Source: Acestrorhynchus altus (taxonomy: Eukaryota; Chordata; Actinopteri; Characiformes; Acestrorhynchidae). From it: a DNA stretch of 64,000 nucleotides. The notes below the pieces were generated by a model. The model was not told the DNA's origin and ran no database searches. It saw only the letters and a list, made by a program, of their open reading frames with translations. How positions within the stretch are numbered: position 1 is the first letter of the stretch; every line of letters starts with the position of its first letter. The translations under genes and the position numbers were made by a program. The stretch lies in the NCBI GenBank assembly GCA_034509495.1, contig CM067506.1, positions 19,885,392 through 19,949,391 on the forward strand. Reading direction: 5' to 3'. Shown here piece after piece: positions 48,464-58,764 of the stretch.

Positions 48464-50215
48464 AATACTCCAGTTTGGCTTCAGGCTTCTAGAGGGGAAC
48501 AGTGGAGGATTTGAAACCTCTTTATATTAATATTCTCCTGATTGCCTCATGACCAGGACAGAAAAATGGAATGAAATCCATCAGGCCAAGATAGGGAAAG
48601 AGAAATGGAGAGTTGAAGAGAGAGAGAGTTAGTTTTGCATGCTCCCAATTTTATTGACCTCAAAACATACCCACACACAGGTATAAAACACCCAGTGCTG
48701 TTGAACATTTTTGTCCTTAATTAATCCAGTTTGCACAGATAATATTTATTCAAACTAAGCATGCACAACTGGACTATGGAGGACAGATCTACAGTGATGG
48801 CACCAGACCACCACTGAATCAGCATTATGTTAGAGTATTTCTACCCACGTGGGCAGATTTAATATATTAATTCTATAGTGCTGCAGATTACTCCTGGAAT
48901 TAACAGAAATCATATCAATTAATTTATTTGCTTTAGGTTCAGCATGATGTGTACTGAATGTATCGGATTTACTGATAGAACTATGTTCATTTCTGGGGTA
49001 TAAAGACTGCACTGTGTCAGGAAAATAAAACCATATGAGTGACTCTAACTCCAATCACACCACTCATAAATTTCAACTGTATAGGAAGATTAAACAAACG
49101 TAATTTATATATTTTTCCAAATATTTGGTTTCTTAGGCATTGACATATAACTATCCTGTGCTCTACATAGACCATCTGCAGAAATGCCTGCCATACAAAT
49201 GTATATGGTCAAAGTGGTTCCCCAAACATGTAGTCCTTTCAAGGAGGATTTTGTAGTTATATAATCATTTCACCCCTGATTTAACCCAGGGGCAGATGAA
49301 ATCTGACTTCATGAATCTAGATGTCTTTACATCTAGACCATTCCAGAGTTGTCCTTATGTTAAGTTTGTCTAAGATGGCTTAAGTGACTGAATGTGCTAT
49401 TAGCAGAAATCTGCGTGTCAGGTTTTATTGTTTTGAGTTTATTTGTTTCTGTTTTTTAAACTCCTGATTGGTCTTAGAGATTATGTAAATTGAATACAGT
49501 GTTGAGGTCACGTTGTGCATTCATTTGTGTCCAATATTGATGTATTTCAGAGTTGAACTGTGGGTTTTAATGGCTGCATTTCCTAGAATCTTTATGAAGA
49601 AAATTTCCAGTGAGAGATTGTTCGGATCTTATGAATAAACTTGTAGGGATGCACAACTTACTTGCTTCCGGGGATTCCACATTATTACGTCCCTTAACCC
49701 AAAGAAAAAAATATATGCGAAACCTGGGACTTTTGTGAACATTAACAAGCTACATTAAAGAATAGGACATAGAATTTCCAACCACAGTGAACAGATCTAT
49801 TTTTCCCCCATAGGCTGCCAAAGGGTCTTCCATTAGCCTTCAATTACAAGTGAAGAATTTTTTATTCAAAATATTTTTTTTTTTTACAGTAGGCTTGGTT
49901 GTGTCCCCTCATAGTACATACCTATAAAATTTGAATAACCAAGACAATCTCTGGAGCAGCTGTAGTTCAGAATCATTCAGGAATCATTTGCTTTGTCTTA
50001 AAGTTAGGATGCCATTGGCTGCATAAATTTAACAGCAGTGGAAGAATGGATGCCTTTTTCTCTGTCCCCCAGTAAAGTTGTAAGTGCTTTTGTTGTACTG
50101 CATTTTAGAATGATCAAGCACTAATTCTATAGGCAACAGGAAATTCTGTACATATATATTAATAAAATGTACTTTTTACAATGTAATAAATATATGGTAA
50201 ACAAAGTCTCTTTTT
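48464..50215 (+). other. gbf1: gbf1 3' untranslated region (inferred)
   Basis: Follows the TAG stop. Canonical AATAAA signals lie at 49024-49029, 49634-49639, 50161-50166 and 50185-50190; the last pair sits in a T- and GT-rich context, so it is a plausible major poly(A) site near 50205, with shorter forms possible. Includes a GA-rich run near 48617-48630. The region shows no other gene. Confidence 0.6.
50161..50190 (+). terminator. gbf1: Probable distal poly(A) signals of gbf1
   Basis: Two AATAAA hexamers 24 bases apart, followed by a T-rich stretch at 50208-50222. This is the last such cluster before transposon sequence begins at about 50250. Confidence 0.5.
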
Positions 50216-50251
50216 TTTTTGTATTAGAATGTAAATATCACTACAGTTTAA

Positions 50252-50690
50252 AGGAAAGTAAGCAAACCTTTGAAATTACTTGGATTTCTACATTGATTAG
50301 TAATGAAATGTGGTTTATTAACTGACAAATACAAACGAATGCAGACTAAACTAATAACGCGGTTGTACTGGGATAGGATAGGATGGAACTTTATTGATCC
50401 TTTGGGAGGGTTCCCTCAGGGAAATTAAGGAATTTAATTTCATTTTATCAAGCTCATGGAATAATCTTCCACACTGCAGGCTAGAAAAAGTAAGTGAACA
50501 TTTGTGTTAAGGAAGAAATTGAGAATAAGTAAATGAGATGTTTTCACATGTGATTTGCCCCGTCTGTAAATACCACCCATATTTATGTTTGGGTCAAATG
50601 TGTACTATCTGGGACAAAGCCTAGTTACTGATCTGTTCTCAAGAATGACTGGTAAGTGTGAATAATGCCTTGTAGACCAAACTTTCAGAA
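50252..50690 (+). mobile_element. Tc1-like transposon fragment, family B copy 2, interrupted by a LINE tail
   Basis: The part at 50252-50370 and the part at 50431-50690 together follow the same motif order as the copy at 45652. Between them lies an unrelated 60-base piece (see 50371-50430). The second part contains CACACTGCAGGCTAGAAAAA and GTAAGTGAACATTTG, typical of the family. No open frame is preserved. Confidence 0.55.
50371..50430 (+). repeat. LINE-type 3' tail fragment inserted in a Tc1 relic
   Basis: GGATAGGATAGGATGGAACT, TTATTGATCCTTTGGGAGGG and TTCCCTCAGGGAAATTAAG resemble the 3' end of RTE/Rex-type retroposons of fish, with a GGATA tandem of the kind seen at their ends. Assignment is from memory and not tested. 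Confidence 0.5.
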
Positions 50691-51309
50691 CTCTTGTTAA
50701 AGAGACACATTTAGCTGTAAAAGGCTACAAAACCAATGGAGAATGACTTGCATGTACAATCTTTCTTATACAACATTCAAATCATGGCAGCATTTATGCT
50801 GTTTCGTGCTTATTTGCTGCTGATCTGCCTCAGGGCCTGGAAGTCTTGCATTCATTGAAGGACCTCTGAAATGAAAGGTGTATTAATACATCTTACAGAA
50901 AAATGTATACACTAACCCCAAAGCACTTGAGTAAATTAGTTAAAAATGGTTGAAAAAGATTAAGGTCTGTATTTTGAAATGGGTACCGGTCCTGAAATGT
51001 TGTGGTATGGCCTGAAAGGAGCTGTGCATGCAAGGCATCCCAGAAATGTAATGAACTGAAATATATTTTGAGGAAAAAAAATGTCTGTTTTAATGTCTGT
51101 GCCTTTCAGCAGGCACTTTTTGATTATAGCGTCTCATACAATGTTCATCCCTTCCAAAATTCTAGAACATACATACGCCAAGGTCCCCTTCACACTACCA
51201 AAACTAACCCTTCAAGGAATGGACTTCACAAGAGCTCTGAAGCTGTTGTGTTATCTGGCACATCAGCAGCGGATCCTTTAATGTTCCTTTGAGCTGAAGC
51301 CTACAGTGC
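50691..51309. other. Intergenic gap between the convergent genes
   Basis: Nothing recognised. Open frames at 51002-51292 lack known domains. Confidence 0.6.
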
Positions 51310-51500
51310 ACCCTTGAGTTGAATCAGTGAGTTGGATGCCCATGACCTGTTCACTGGTTGCCCTTTTCGGTAAATAATGTATACTGGGAGCGCCACAAGA
51401 CCTACTATTTTGTAGATACCCTGATCCAGTCATCTAGACATCACAATCAAAGTGTCTCAGATCCTTTTGCTCACCCATACGTGAAGATATGTGGGGGAAT
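51310..51500 (+). mobile_element. DNA-transposon fragment
   Basis: GGGAGCGCCACAAGACCTAC, CCTGATCCAGTCATCTAGAC, ATCACAATCAAAGTGTCTCA and GATCCTTTTGCTCACCCATA occur in the order I recall for a common fish DNA transposon whose ends carry ATTATGACC-like motifs. The terminal repeats are absent here, so this is an internal or truncated copy between the two genes. Confidence 0.55.
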
Positions 51501-51546
51501 GTGCCCTTTTGATTAATGGGCAGGCATGGCAACTCAATTGTATACT

Positions 51547-52278
51547 TTTATTGTAGTTACACCCATTCAATTCTAATGGCAGGTCATTTTTGACTGGGAA
51601 CACCAGTAGTGGATTTTTTTCCTGTGTGAACAAAGTCAAGAAAATCATCATAATCAAATAAAATTGACTGGATTTTTTTACATTATTAGACAGAAAACTT
51701 GTAAATTGGTCAAATTTGACTAACACAATAAAGTGGTAAATTAAAATGGAAAAAGAAACTCCGTTATGAAGGACACATTGGTTACACCTGGTGTATGGTG
51801 TAAAACATCTGGTTTTATTTCAAATCAGAATGAGAAACACTTTTTCTTAGTAAACTAACTGTATCAGAAACTACACAGGGAATCTAGTTGCAAAACAATG
51901 GTCAAAAGTCTTTGTACAACATGGAATGTAAAAACAAGTTCAGTCTAAGAATAGAAATGGCAAAAATTAATTTGATCTACTTTAACTGGTGTCAAAATGG
52001 AGAACAGTGTAACATAAATGCGTACAGTACTTCACTCACAAACAGCCTTGTTTATACACCTTCTGTTCTGAATATACCTATAGTACCTTCAGTCACACTA
52101 TGCGAACTGGGAAAACCAACTGCTTGCTGCTGATAGCCTGGATGCTACTTCCTGTCAGCCGAATTTATTTTCATGACCAAAAAACAATGAGGTACAGACA
52201 ATATATCTGATGAATGCTGAAACAGGCTAGCATCCAGGCTATGAAACCTACAAACATAAACCCAAGGTAGGATGATGA
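51547..52278 (-). other. macroh2a2: macroh2a2 3' untranslated region (inferred)
   Basis: Lies downstream, on the minus strand, of the TGA stop at 52279-52281. AATAAA signals on the minus strand occur at 52164-52169, 51814-51819 and 51547-51552. The first is about 110 bases after the stop and is enclosed by an inverted repeat (52133-52147 and 52228-52242). Which signal is used cannot be decided from sequence. Confidence 0.5.
52133..52242 (-). promoter_or_regulatory. macroh2a2: Inverted repeat flanking a macroh2a2 poly(A) signal
   Basis: The 15 bases at 52133-52147 (ATAGCCTGGATGCTA) are the exact reverse complement of 52228-52242. The 80-base loop contains the AATAAA signal (minus strand, 52164-52169). 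The likely cleavage site 10-30 bases downstream would fall in or beside the second arm. In RNA this would be a stem with the poly(A) signal in its loop. Confidence 0.65.
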
Positions 52279-53983
52279 TCACTTGTTGTCCATCTTGGCC
52301 ATTTCCTGCAGATATATCCCGATGCTCTCACTGTCAAAGAGCACAAAGTAAATGTTCTTCAGTGAGGAGGTGGTTGCGGAAACAAAATGGTTTGAAATAG
52401 CCTTCAGAATCAGCTGGGCAGCAGTTTGCTTTGGGAAACCATTTCTGGAAGAGATCAAACAGTTTTTGTATGTGAAAGAATGCTATTTCAGTAAATACAG
52501 GCACATGGCCACATGATACTTTTGGGGGCTGCTTTCATGATACAGTAAAAAGACTGCAAGTTCATAGGCTGTCCATTCAGCATTACTGATAAACCCTTAA
52601 CTCATAAGTGACCTATACTGAACATTCTGGATGCATCATAAAGTCAGGAGTCTTAGGGGTAAAACAAGGCTTTTGGTTCCTAGCTGCTTCAAAAATAGCC
52701 TCAGGAACATGGATCTTGACTTACGCAAAGATGTTTTCTCACTGAAAAAAAAATGATTTAGTGATTGAATACAGTTGATATATGGAGAGTTGCATTAGCT
52801 CACACTCCATCATGAAAGCTGATATTCTAGCTGTGACATCAGTCACAGTGACATCTATTTAATGAACATCAATGTACGATGGTTATCAAAGGAGAGAATT
52901 AGAATATATCCTTTCTTAAGTCCCTTAATTTGGCTCAACAAGAGTTTACAGCTGCTGATTTCAATATTCATTATTGTGAAGGGCTAATGCTACAGCAGTA
53001 GTTGTGTTCAGATAATGCAGAAACATGTAGAAGACGACCACAGAGATACAACCTTTGTGACCTTTGGGGTCTTCTCCATTTAGATGTGCGTGTTCTCGTT
53101 CTGTTTTAACTAAAATCTCACCTTCCAGCTGGTAGAGATGGGAAGGCCACAGATTTGAGCTTCTTCTCCTCTGCAGCAGAGAGGCAGTTCTTCACCGTCT
53201 TCTCCAGCTGATCCTCACACCTCTCGGAGCCCCACTGCGGGACGTTGCAGTGGATGATGAAACGTGCTGCCATACCACTAGCCTGGCTCACCACAGCTAC
53301 AAGTGAAGGAAGGATACAACAGGTTGCAGTGGGAACACACGAATACCTTAAATGACATTACTCAGCGTGCACAAATTCTACCTGATGCGACCTCCAAAGG
53401 ACCTTGTGATTTCCTCAGTTCTTTCACAGCATCCAGAAAATCTTTCCCTCCAGCCTTCTCCAGGGCATTACCTGCATCACATAGTAGGCAAGTAATGCCA
53501 GTGCCAATGTGCTAATTATCTACAGCCAAACAATCATAGTAATGAATAGAAAAATGATACTTTACTAAGAGCAATGTTATTTCAACAGAAATGCATTCAT
53601 AATCATGTTGCTGTCAACTTACCAACTCCATCTTTCAGATCAATGTCTGCATTTGTGGGATTAATAATTCCCTCCACTTTGATATTTCCAATTTTGCTGA
53701 GTTCACTCTCTGTAAGAGACAACTGGTACACATATTAAGAGACATCAGCCTCTTAAAGAATGTCACAACGTCCAGCAGATTAATATTCTATGCAGATTAA
53801 AATTACATTCACAAAACATAAATTAAGTGCACTGCACTGTGAAAGAACAATATCATCTTAAATGCACCATTAAATGCAAACCTTTTGTCCAAGGAACAAA
53901 CTCTTTGCTGAAAGAATAGTAAATCCCTCTCCGGGCCCATCATCCACTGTGTTGGATCCGTCTTTGTCATTCTCTATATTTTT
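52279..53983 (-). CDS. macroh2a2: macroh2a2 exons 5-9: macro domain
   Basis: The 53983-53882 exon starts KNIENDKDGSNTVDD and reaches GEGFTILSAKSLFLGQK, the start of the macro domain. Later landmarks are LSLTESELSKIGNIKVEGII (53722), NALEKAGGKDFLDAVKELRK (53471), MAARFIIHCNVPQWGSERCE (53296), AFPSLPAGRNGFPKQTAAQ (53122/52444 junction) and the end FVLFDSESIGIYLQEMAKMD. macroH2A1.1 binds ADP-ribose through this fold; macroH2A2 is reported not to. Here Glu198 (codon 53704-53702) aligns with the ADP-ribose-contacting Asp of macroH2A1.1, which fits a non-binding domain, although this is inferred from alignment by eye. Confidence 0.93.
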
Positions 53984-55853
53984 CTGCATATAAAATGCAA
54001 GAGAATTATGTTCTTCACTAAAATACGACAATCTAAAAATTCTACACAGAGATGAAACGAGTTGAACGCCATCATAAAAATCACCAGCATGTCATGTGTA
54101 CTGGTCAGTTTGGCCTTGCAGATAGAAGATAATATTGGACTGACCCTGGGTTTGCGGCCTGGTTTTCCTCTGCCCTTTTTGGCAGATCTCTTGTTGCTCT
54201 TGGTTTGCTTTTCTGTCTTCTCTGGGACTGTCGCCTGAGTGTCAACCTTCACCCTTCCTCCTCTCTTCTTGGAGAGCAGCTCCGGATGGATACGAGGAAG
54301 GACACCACCATTTGAAATGGTCACCCCTCTGAGTAGCTTTACAGAAAAAAGAAAGAAAGAAAAACTACATTTCATCTTAAAGAACACAATAGGTCGTAGC
54401 TTTATAATCTACTGGACGTCATACATTCTCACCTATTATTTGTGTTTAATTCTGACCTGATTGAAAAGATCAGTATAAAACACATAATCCAACAAGTTCA
54501 ATTTAACAGACAAAAAAAACACGCTACTAAAACCTGTTTCAGTTAAGTAATGTGATTTGACACTGTCTGATTATAATGTTTATGTGGTTTTGAGGTTTTA
54601 TTTGGACATGTACTGTATTTCTGGACTGACACCTGATAACGTACAGGATGTTAAAGTGATAGTAAGCTACTGTAGGTCATCTGAGATGTCTTGAACCACG
54701 TAGCAAATACATAATTAATTATTAATGATATATCTGGACACTTCAGGGGTTCTTAGCTGTGCTCTACAATGAGAAAAAGCCTTTATCATTCAGTTCATCT
54801 GGGATAAGATCATCAAGGATCCTATGATTCTGAAAAACTGTATTATACCACTATACACACAAACACAATGTGATTCTTTTAAGCACAGTTTTACCTTCAT
54901 GTTTTAATGCTATTATGTCTTGATTCCAGCTACCATGAGTAATACATAAACCTGTATCACAGTCTGAATCTGTTTGGAAATGAACAGACTGAAATTCAGT
55001 GTCAACTTCAGTGAGTGAATATTTGAAAATTGCACTCCGATGACCACCTGTTGATTCACACCTGTGGAGTGAAATGTTTAATAAACATTGAAATGACCTG
55101 GAACAGCATTTTACTAGCTCTTTCACCTTCTGAATAGTGGAATGACACGAGTGTAAAGACTTCATTTGTTCCTGGTGACTAAAATCCTGCGCTAAAATCA
55201 AGCGCGGGTCACATAAAGTGGTTCTTATGTCAGGCTGCTTTTGTGCTACTGTACCTGGTTCAGCTCCTCATCATTGGCCACTGCTAGCTTGATGTGTCGA
55301 GGTGTAATTCTGCCTTTCTTGTTATCTCTTGCTGCATTACCAGCCAACTCCAAAATTTCAGCTGTAAAAATAAATGAAGTAAATGTAATAAACAAGCGGC
55401 TGTCAATCATGGTCCTGGAATTCCACTGCCCTGTTTGTTTTAGTTTTCCCTAATTCCCTTGCTGAGAGGAACTGGTTGGCTGCAACAGGAAAACACTATA
55501 ACAAGCAGGGCAATGCTGCTCTAGAACCATAAGTGAGAACCACTGTAATAAACCATTTAAGGCTAGGTAATAACCGTAATTAATTCTTCATTTTGTAGTC
55601 AACTATTGTCAGAGCTAAGACAGCTTTGGGTCTACGATTACAGATATTAAAGTTATATAACATGACAAATTATGCTCTCACCTGCCAGATACTCAATGAC
55701 AGCTGCCATGTATACAGGTGCACCCATGCCAATGCGATACTTATGGGTGCCTGTGCGCAGATACCTCATCATTCTCCCAACAGGAAAAATGACCCCTGCC
55801 CGGGATGAGCGGGACAGCTTGGTGGTTTTCTTCTTCCCTCCTCTGGCCGACAT
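52279..55853 (-). CDS. macroh2a2: macroH2A histone variant, closest to macroH2A2 (eight coding exons)
   Basis: A core histone H2A variant with a C-terminal macro domain, found in nucleosomes of repressed chromatin. Coding exons in transcript order: 55853-55682, 55361-55255, 54336-54145, 53983-53882, 53722-53623, 53471-53382, 53296-53122, 52444-52279. All junctions are GT-AG and the sum is 1,104 nt, 367 residues plus TGA, close to the 369-372 of vertebrate macroH2As. The ATG was chosen because MSARGGKKKTTKLSRSSRAG is the typical H2A start. It resembles macroH2A2 more than macroH2A1: LPRIHPELLSKKRG, VEGIINPTNADIDLKD and ALEKAGGKDF. No second, mutually exclusive exon as in macroH2A1 was seen. 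The gene converges on gbf1. Confidence 0.95.
52445..53121 (-). other. macroh2a2 last intron
   Basis: A 677-base intron with no recognised repeat or exon. Confidence 0.8.
54145..55853 (-). CDS. macroh2a2: macroh2a2 exons 2-4: histone fold and basic linker
   Basis: The 55853-55682 exon encodes the basic N-tail and AGVIFPVGRMMRYLRTG, then APVYMAAVIEYLA. The 55361-55255 exon encodes EILELAGNAARDNKKGRITP and the rest of the H2A alpha-2/alpha-3 region to DEELNQ. The 54336-54145 exon (64 codons) encodes LLRGVTISNGGVLPRIHPEL and then a Lys/Arg-rich linker ending GKPGRKPR, an AT-hook-like stretch. The linker is the most diverged part of the family. A longer minus-strand open frame at this exon reads past the splice donor and is not protein-coding beyond 54145. 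Confidence 0.94.
54337..55254 (-). other. macroh2a2 intron (0.9 kb)
   Basis: Between the histone-fold exons; no gene or transposon recognised. The minus-strand frame at 54851-55201 (116 codons) has no recognisable domain. Confidence 0.75.
55362..55681 (-). other. macroh2a2 intron (0.3 kb)
   Basis: 320 bases, with donor GTGAG at 55681-55677 and acceptor TTTACAG ending at 55362. Nothing else recognised. Confidence 0.85.
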
Positions 55854-55868
55854 TCTGCTTCAAATGCA
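55854..55868 (-). other. macroh2a2: macroh2a2 5' UTR part of the first coding exon
   Basis: Fifteen bases before the ATG follow an acceptor-like CTCACAG. This implies a non-coding first exon further upstream on the minus strand. Confidence 0.6.
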
Positions 55869-56966
55869 CTGTGAGTAGAGTATTACATTATAATAACATA
55901 TTTTATAATATATAACGATTGTATATAATCAAGTAGTCTCCCACTCACATAAAGTGGTTCTTATGGTTCAGGCATACCATTGCTGTCCCACAAAAGCCCT
56001 GTTTCATTATTTTTGCATTACTTTGGTTTTGTACGGCAGCTGATAGGACTGACCAATAGAAATGCTCCTGATCATTTATAAGATTACCTATAATACAATC
56101 TTTATATTGAATTAAACAAGGGACATTTTTCCTTATTCTATAATGTTGACAGTAAGTGACAGTGCAGATTGATCAATCATATTAACCCTCAATAGATATT
56201 AATATAAAACTATATATATTTTTATTTGAATATATATATATTTATATATACACTGCACATATGTTCTGATGTTCTGTGCCCTCTTTATGTGTGTGTGTGT
56301 GCATAAAGAGAGGGGGAGGGAGAGATGTACAGATAAAGATGTGCCTCCTCACCTCTTACAGACTCACAGTGTCTCTGGATGGATTTACCTGCAATACAAC
56401 ACAAACACAGTGAGACACAGTGCAGAGACTAAACCCGGGCAACAAGGCCTTCACTCACTCACTCACTCCCTCCCTCACTCACTCACACCTTCATCACTTC
56501 AATAACACGTCTTTATAAGGCGTTACTATGTGGGCTGTTCGGGTCTGAGTCGAGTCTCAGAAATGTGGAGGTGTTTGTGACCGTAGGAGAGCAGAAGATC
56601 ACTCCTCAGCCCATCTCTCTGCCACATTCCTCAGGCAGCAGTGAGCCTGTCCTGAGCGAGTGGAGGAGTGAGACTGAGCCTCTCACAGCCCTAAAACACG
56701 AGCCCTGCGACTCCCGCTCGGTCTGACACTCAGACCCGCGGCGGAGTGGCGGAGAGAGCGGCGGCTGAGAGGAGGCCCGGCTGCGCCTCCGCCTCCGCGT
56801 GCGGCCGTTTAACCCGCACCAGCGCCAACACAGGCCCTAACCTGTGGTTCCACCCACGGAGCGACCCCCATTTTGTTTCAGCTCGGCCGCGTACAGTAAC
56901 GACGGGCGAACCAGGAGCTCCTCTCCTCCTCCTCCTCCTCCTGCGCTCCGTTTCTCAGGAATTTAC
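55869..56966 (-). other. macroh2a2 first intron (inferred)
   Basis: 1.1 kb containing an AT-rich run (56190-56250), a TG/GA-rich run (56288-56330), a CACT-type tandem (56452-56487) and the beginning of the CpG-rich region. Another possible donor (GCAG|GTAAAT, minus strand) lies near 56389-56382. Confidence 0.5.
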
Positions 56967-57260
56967 CTGCCGTCGCCTCTAACCCTCACACAGCAGGCGG
57001 AGGCGTGTAGGCGACGCGAGGACGCTGCTGCTGTTCGTCCCGCGGTGCGCGCTGAAGTCGAGCCTCTTCTTCTTCCTAAAGAGGCAGAAAAAAGAGAAAA
57101 GTGCAGCCCGCACCGCCGCGCTCGCTGGAGGCAGGGCTCCGGCGACTGACGCTGCTGAGGCACAGAGTCAGCTCAGTAAACACACCGAAACGCCCCCCGA
57201 GCGGACAGCTACCACTCATCCAGTCTCCTCACACCACACCGAGTCGCCATTTTCCCCCAC
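56700..57260 (-). promoter_or_regulatory. macroh2a2: CpG-rich promoter region of macroh2a2
   Basis: Base composition changes from AT-rich to GC- and CpG-rich over about 550 bases, unlike the rest of the window. It sits immediately upstream of the inferred first exon. On the minus strand a YY1-like motif (GAAAATGGCGAC) lies at about 57254-57243, a typical position near transcription start sites. No TATA box is apparent. Confidence 0.65.
56967..57200 (-). other. macroh2a2: Inferred non-coding exon 1 of macroh2a2
   Basis: On the minus strand, CGGCAG|GTAAATTCC forms a good splice donor with the exon ending at 56967. The exon would lie in the CpG-rich block; its 5' end near 57200-57250 is a guess. 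Minus- and plus-strand open frames in this block are byproducts of high GC. Confidence 0.5.
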
Positions 57261-58764
57261 AGTGAGGAGTGAACAGTGAGGAGTGTATCTGTTAACTCTT
57301 CACACGGTCTCAGACACTCCTCTCTCTTTATTCAGTCAAAACTAGTTTTTAACGTGTGAATATAATGATTTATAAAAGCTTCTGCTGTGGTTGACGTTAT
57401 TGTGAAGTTTCTGGTCTCATGGAAGTGACTGAAATGGACTTTTTGACTTTTATTTGTAGGTTTGTTTTATTATTATTCATTTATTTATTTTAATTGTTTT
57501 TAATTGTAATATTTTGAACATTTAGGTCTGATTACTGTTGCCTACGTGTGTTTTCAATAAGGCCCAATGGATCTGTGGTGCAGTACTGGGGTATTTCTAC
57601 AGAGGGCAGCAGAAGACCACTGTGGGCCTTTCTTCAGACCTGTGTTTACAGTTACCATCACTGGTTTCCTTAACTACAGCAGAGCCACTTAAATATACTG
57701 CATTATAAACAAAAATACTGAAGTAAATGTACATAACAGTATATAGATGTTGTTAAATACCCATTGGGTAAGCCACTAAATAATAATAACAACAACAATA
57801 ATATAGATGGTAACAATAATTATTAACAGCAACAATAGTGATCGTTGTAAATAGAACCAATATAAAATATAGAGAATTAGTTTAAGGACTTCCACAGAGT
57901 GACTTTACAATAAACAACACTGGTTAAATTGAACAGCAGATGCATTTTGTATCTATGGCCTTCATTTGTTCAACATTACCAGTGTTGATTTTGGGGGGTT
58001 TAATGAAGAATTCCATTTACTACACCAAAACCACAGGTCAAAAGAAATGATGTCAGTATGAACATAGCAAGAACATGTATTCACCCTTCAAATAGTGTAA
58101 TTTCATTAAAGTACCTAAAGAGACCTAATGTTTGTAAAATCTGAAGCTTCATGCTCCACATAAACTGCAATAGTGGTCAATATGAGTGAAAAACATGGGA
58201 AAATACAGTGATTTTATCTTCATCTTTCTAACATAAAAAGTCATCAGTCAGCAAACTGAATAACCAATTCCAGACACACCAGACGGATGCTTTGAGAACT
58301 GACTTGAAAAGATAAATGTTTCTGAGCCTAAAATTAGCCTTAGTCATAGAGGAAGACTCTAGATCCTGTTTAGTAATTGAATGTCATACTACATCCAAGC
58401 TCAGTGGATAGTGAACTCTGCAATATGCATTGTGTGGCAGGTTCTTAATGCTACCACAGAGGATGCCTGGAAATGATTTCCCCAGCCTTCCAGTGCTCTT
58501 CAGGGGCAGTTTTTAGGGGTAATGTGCATCTTGTCTTAGAAATGGCCCAGGGGGATGTTGGGAAGAGGGGCATGCACACTCTTAGTCAGCAGCCAGACTG
58601 AATTATCTAAACACCTGGTTCGAGCAGTCTAAACAAAAAAGTCTGGTGATGATTGGACTTGGTCCACAGGGGCCCCTGGCACCCGCTTTCATTTAGTGAA
58701 GAGTAAAGATAGAGCTACCTATATAGATTTTCATACATAGATTCTCATGACATATAGTGAAGCC
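57261..58764. other. Intergenic, nothing recognised
   Basis: AT-rich, with an ATA/ACA-rich patch near 57780-57840. No exon of a neighbouring gene was recognised. Confidence 0.6.

Noticed and set aside
53974..54144. Extension of the macroh2a2 linker exon in the same open frame
   Set aside because: A good donor (AGG|GTCAGT) at 54145 and an in-frame join to the 53983 exon show that the extension is intron.
54851..55201. 116-codon minus-strand frame between macroh2a2 exons
   Set aside because: Same strand as the gene but not joined in frame by splice sites, and no similarity to macroH2A.
56746..57163. GC-rich open frames on both strands in the macroh2a2 promoter
   Set aside because: High GC lowers stop frequency. 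Frames overlap on opposite strands and fall in the inferred non-coding exon and promoter.
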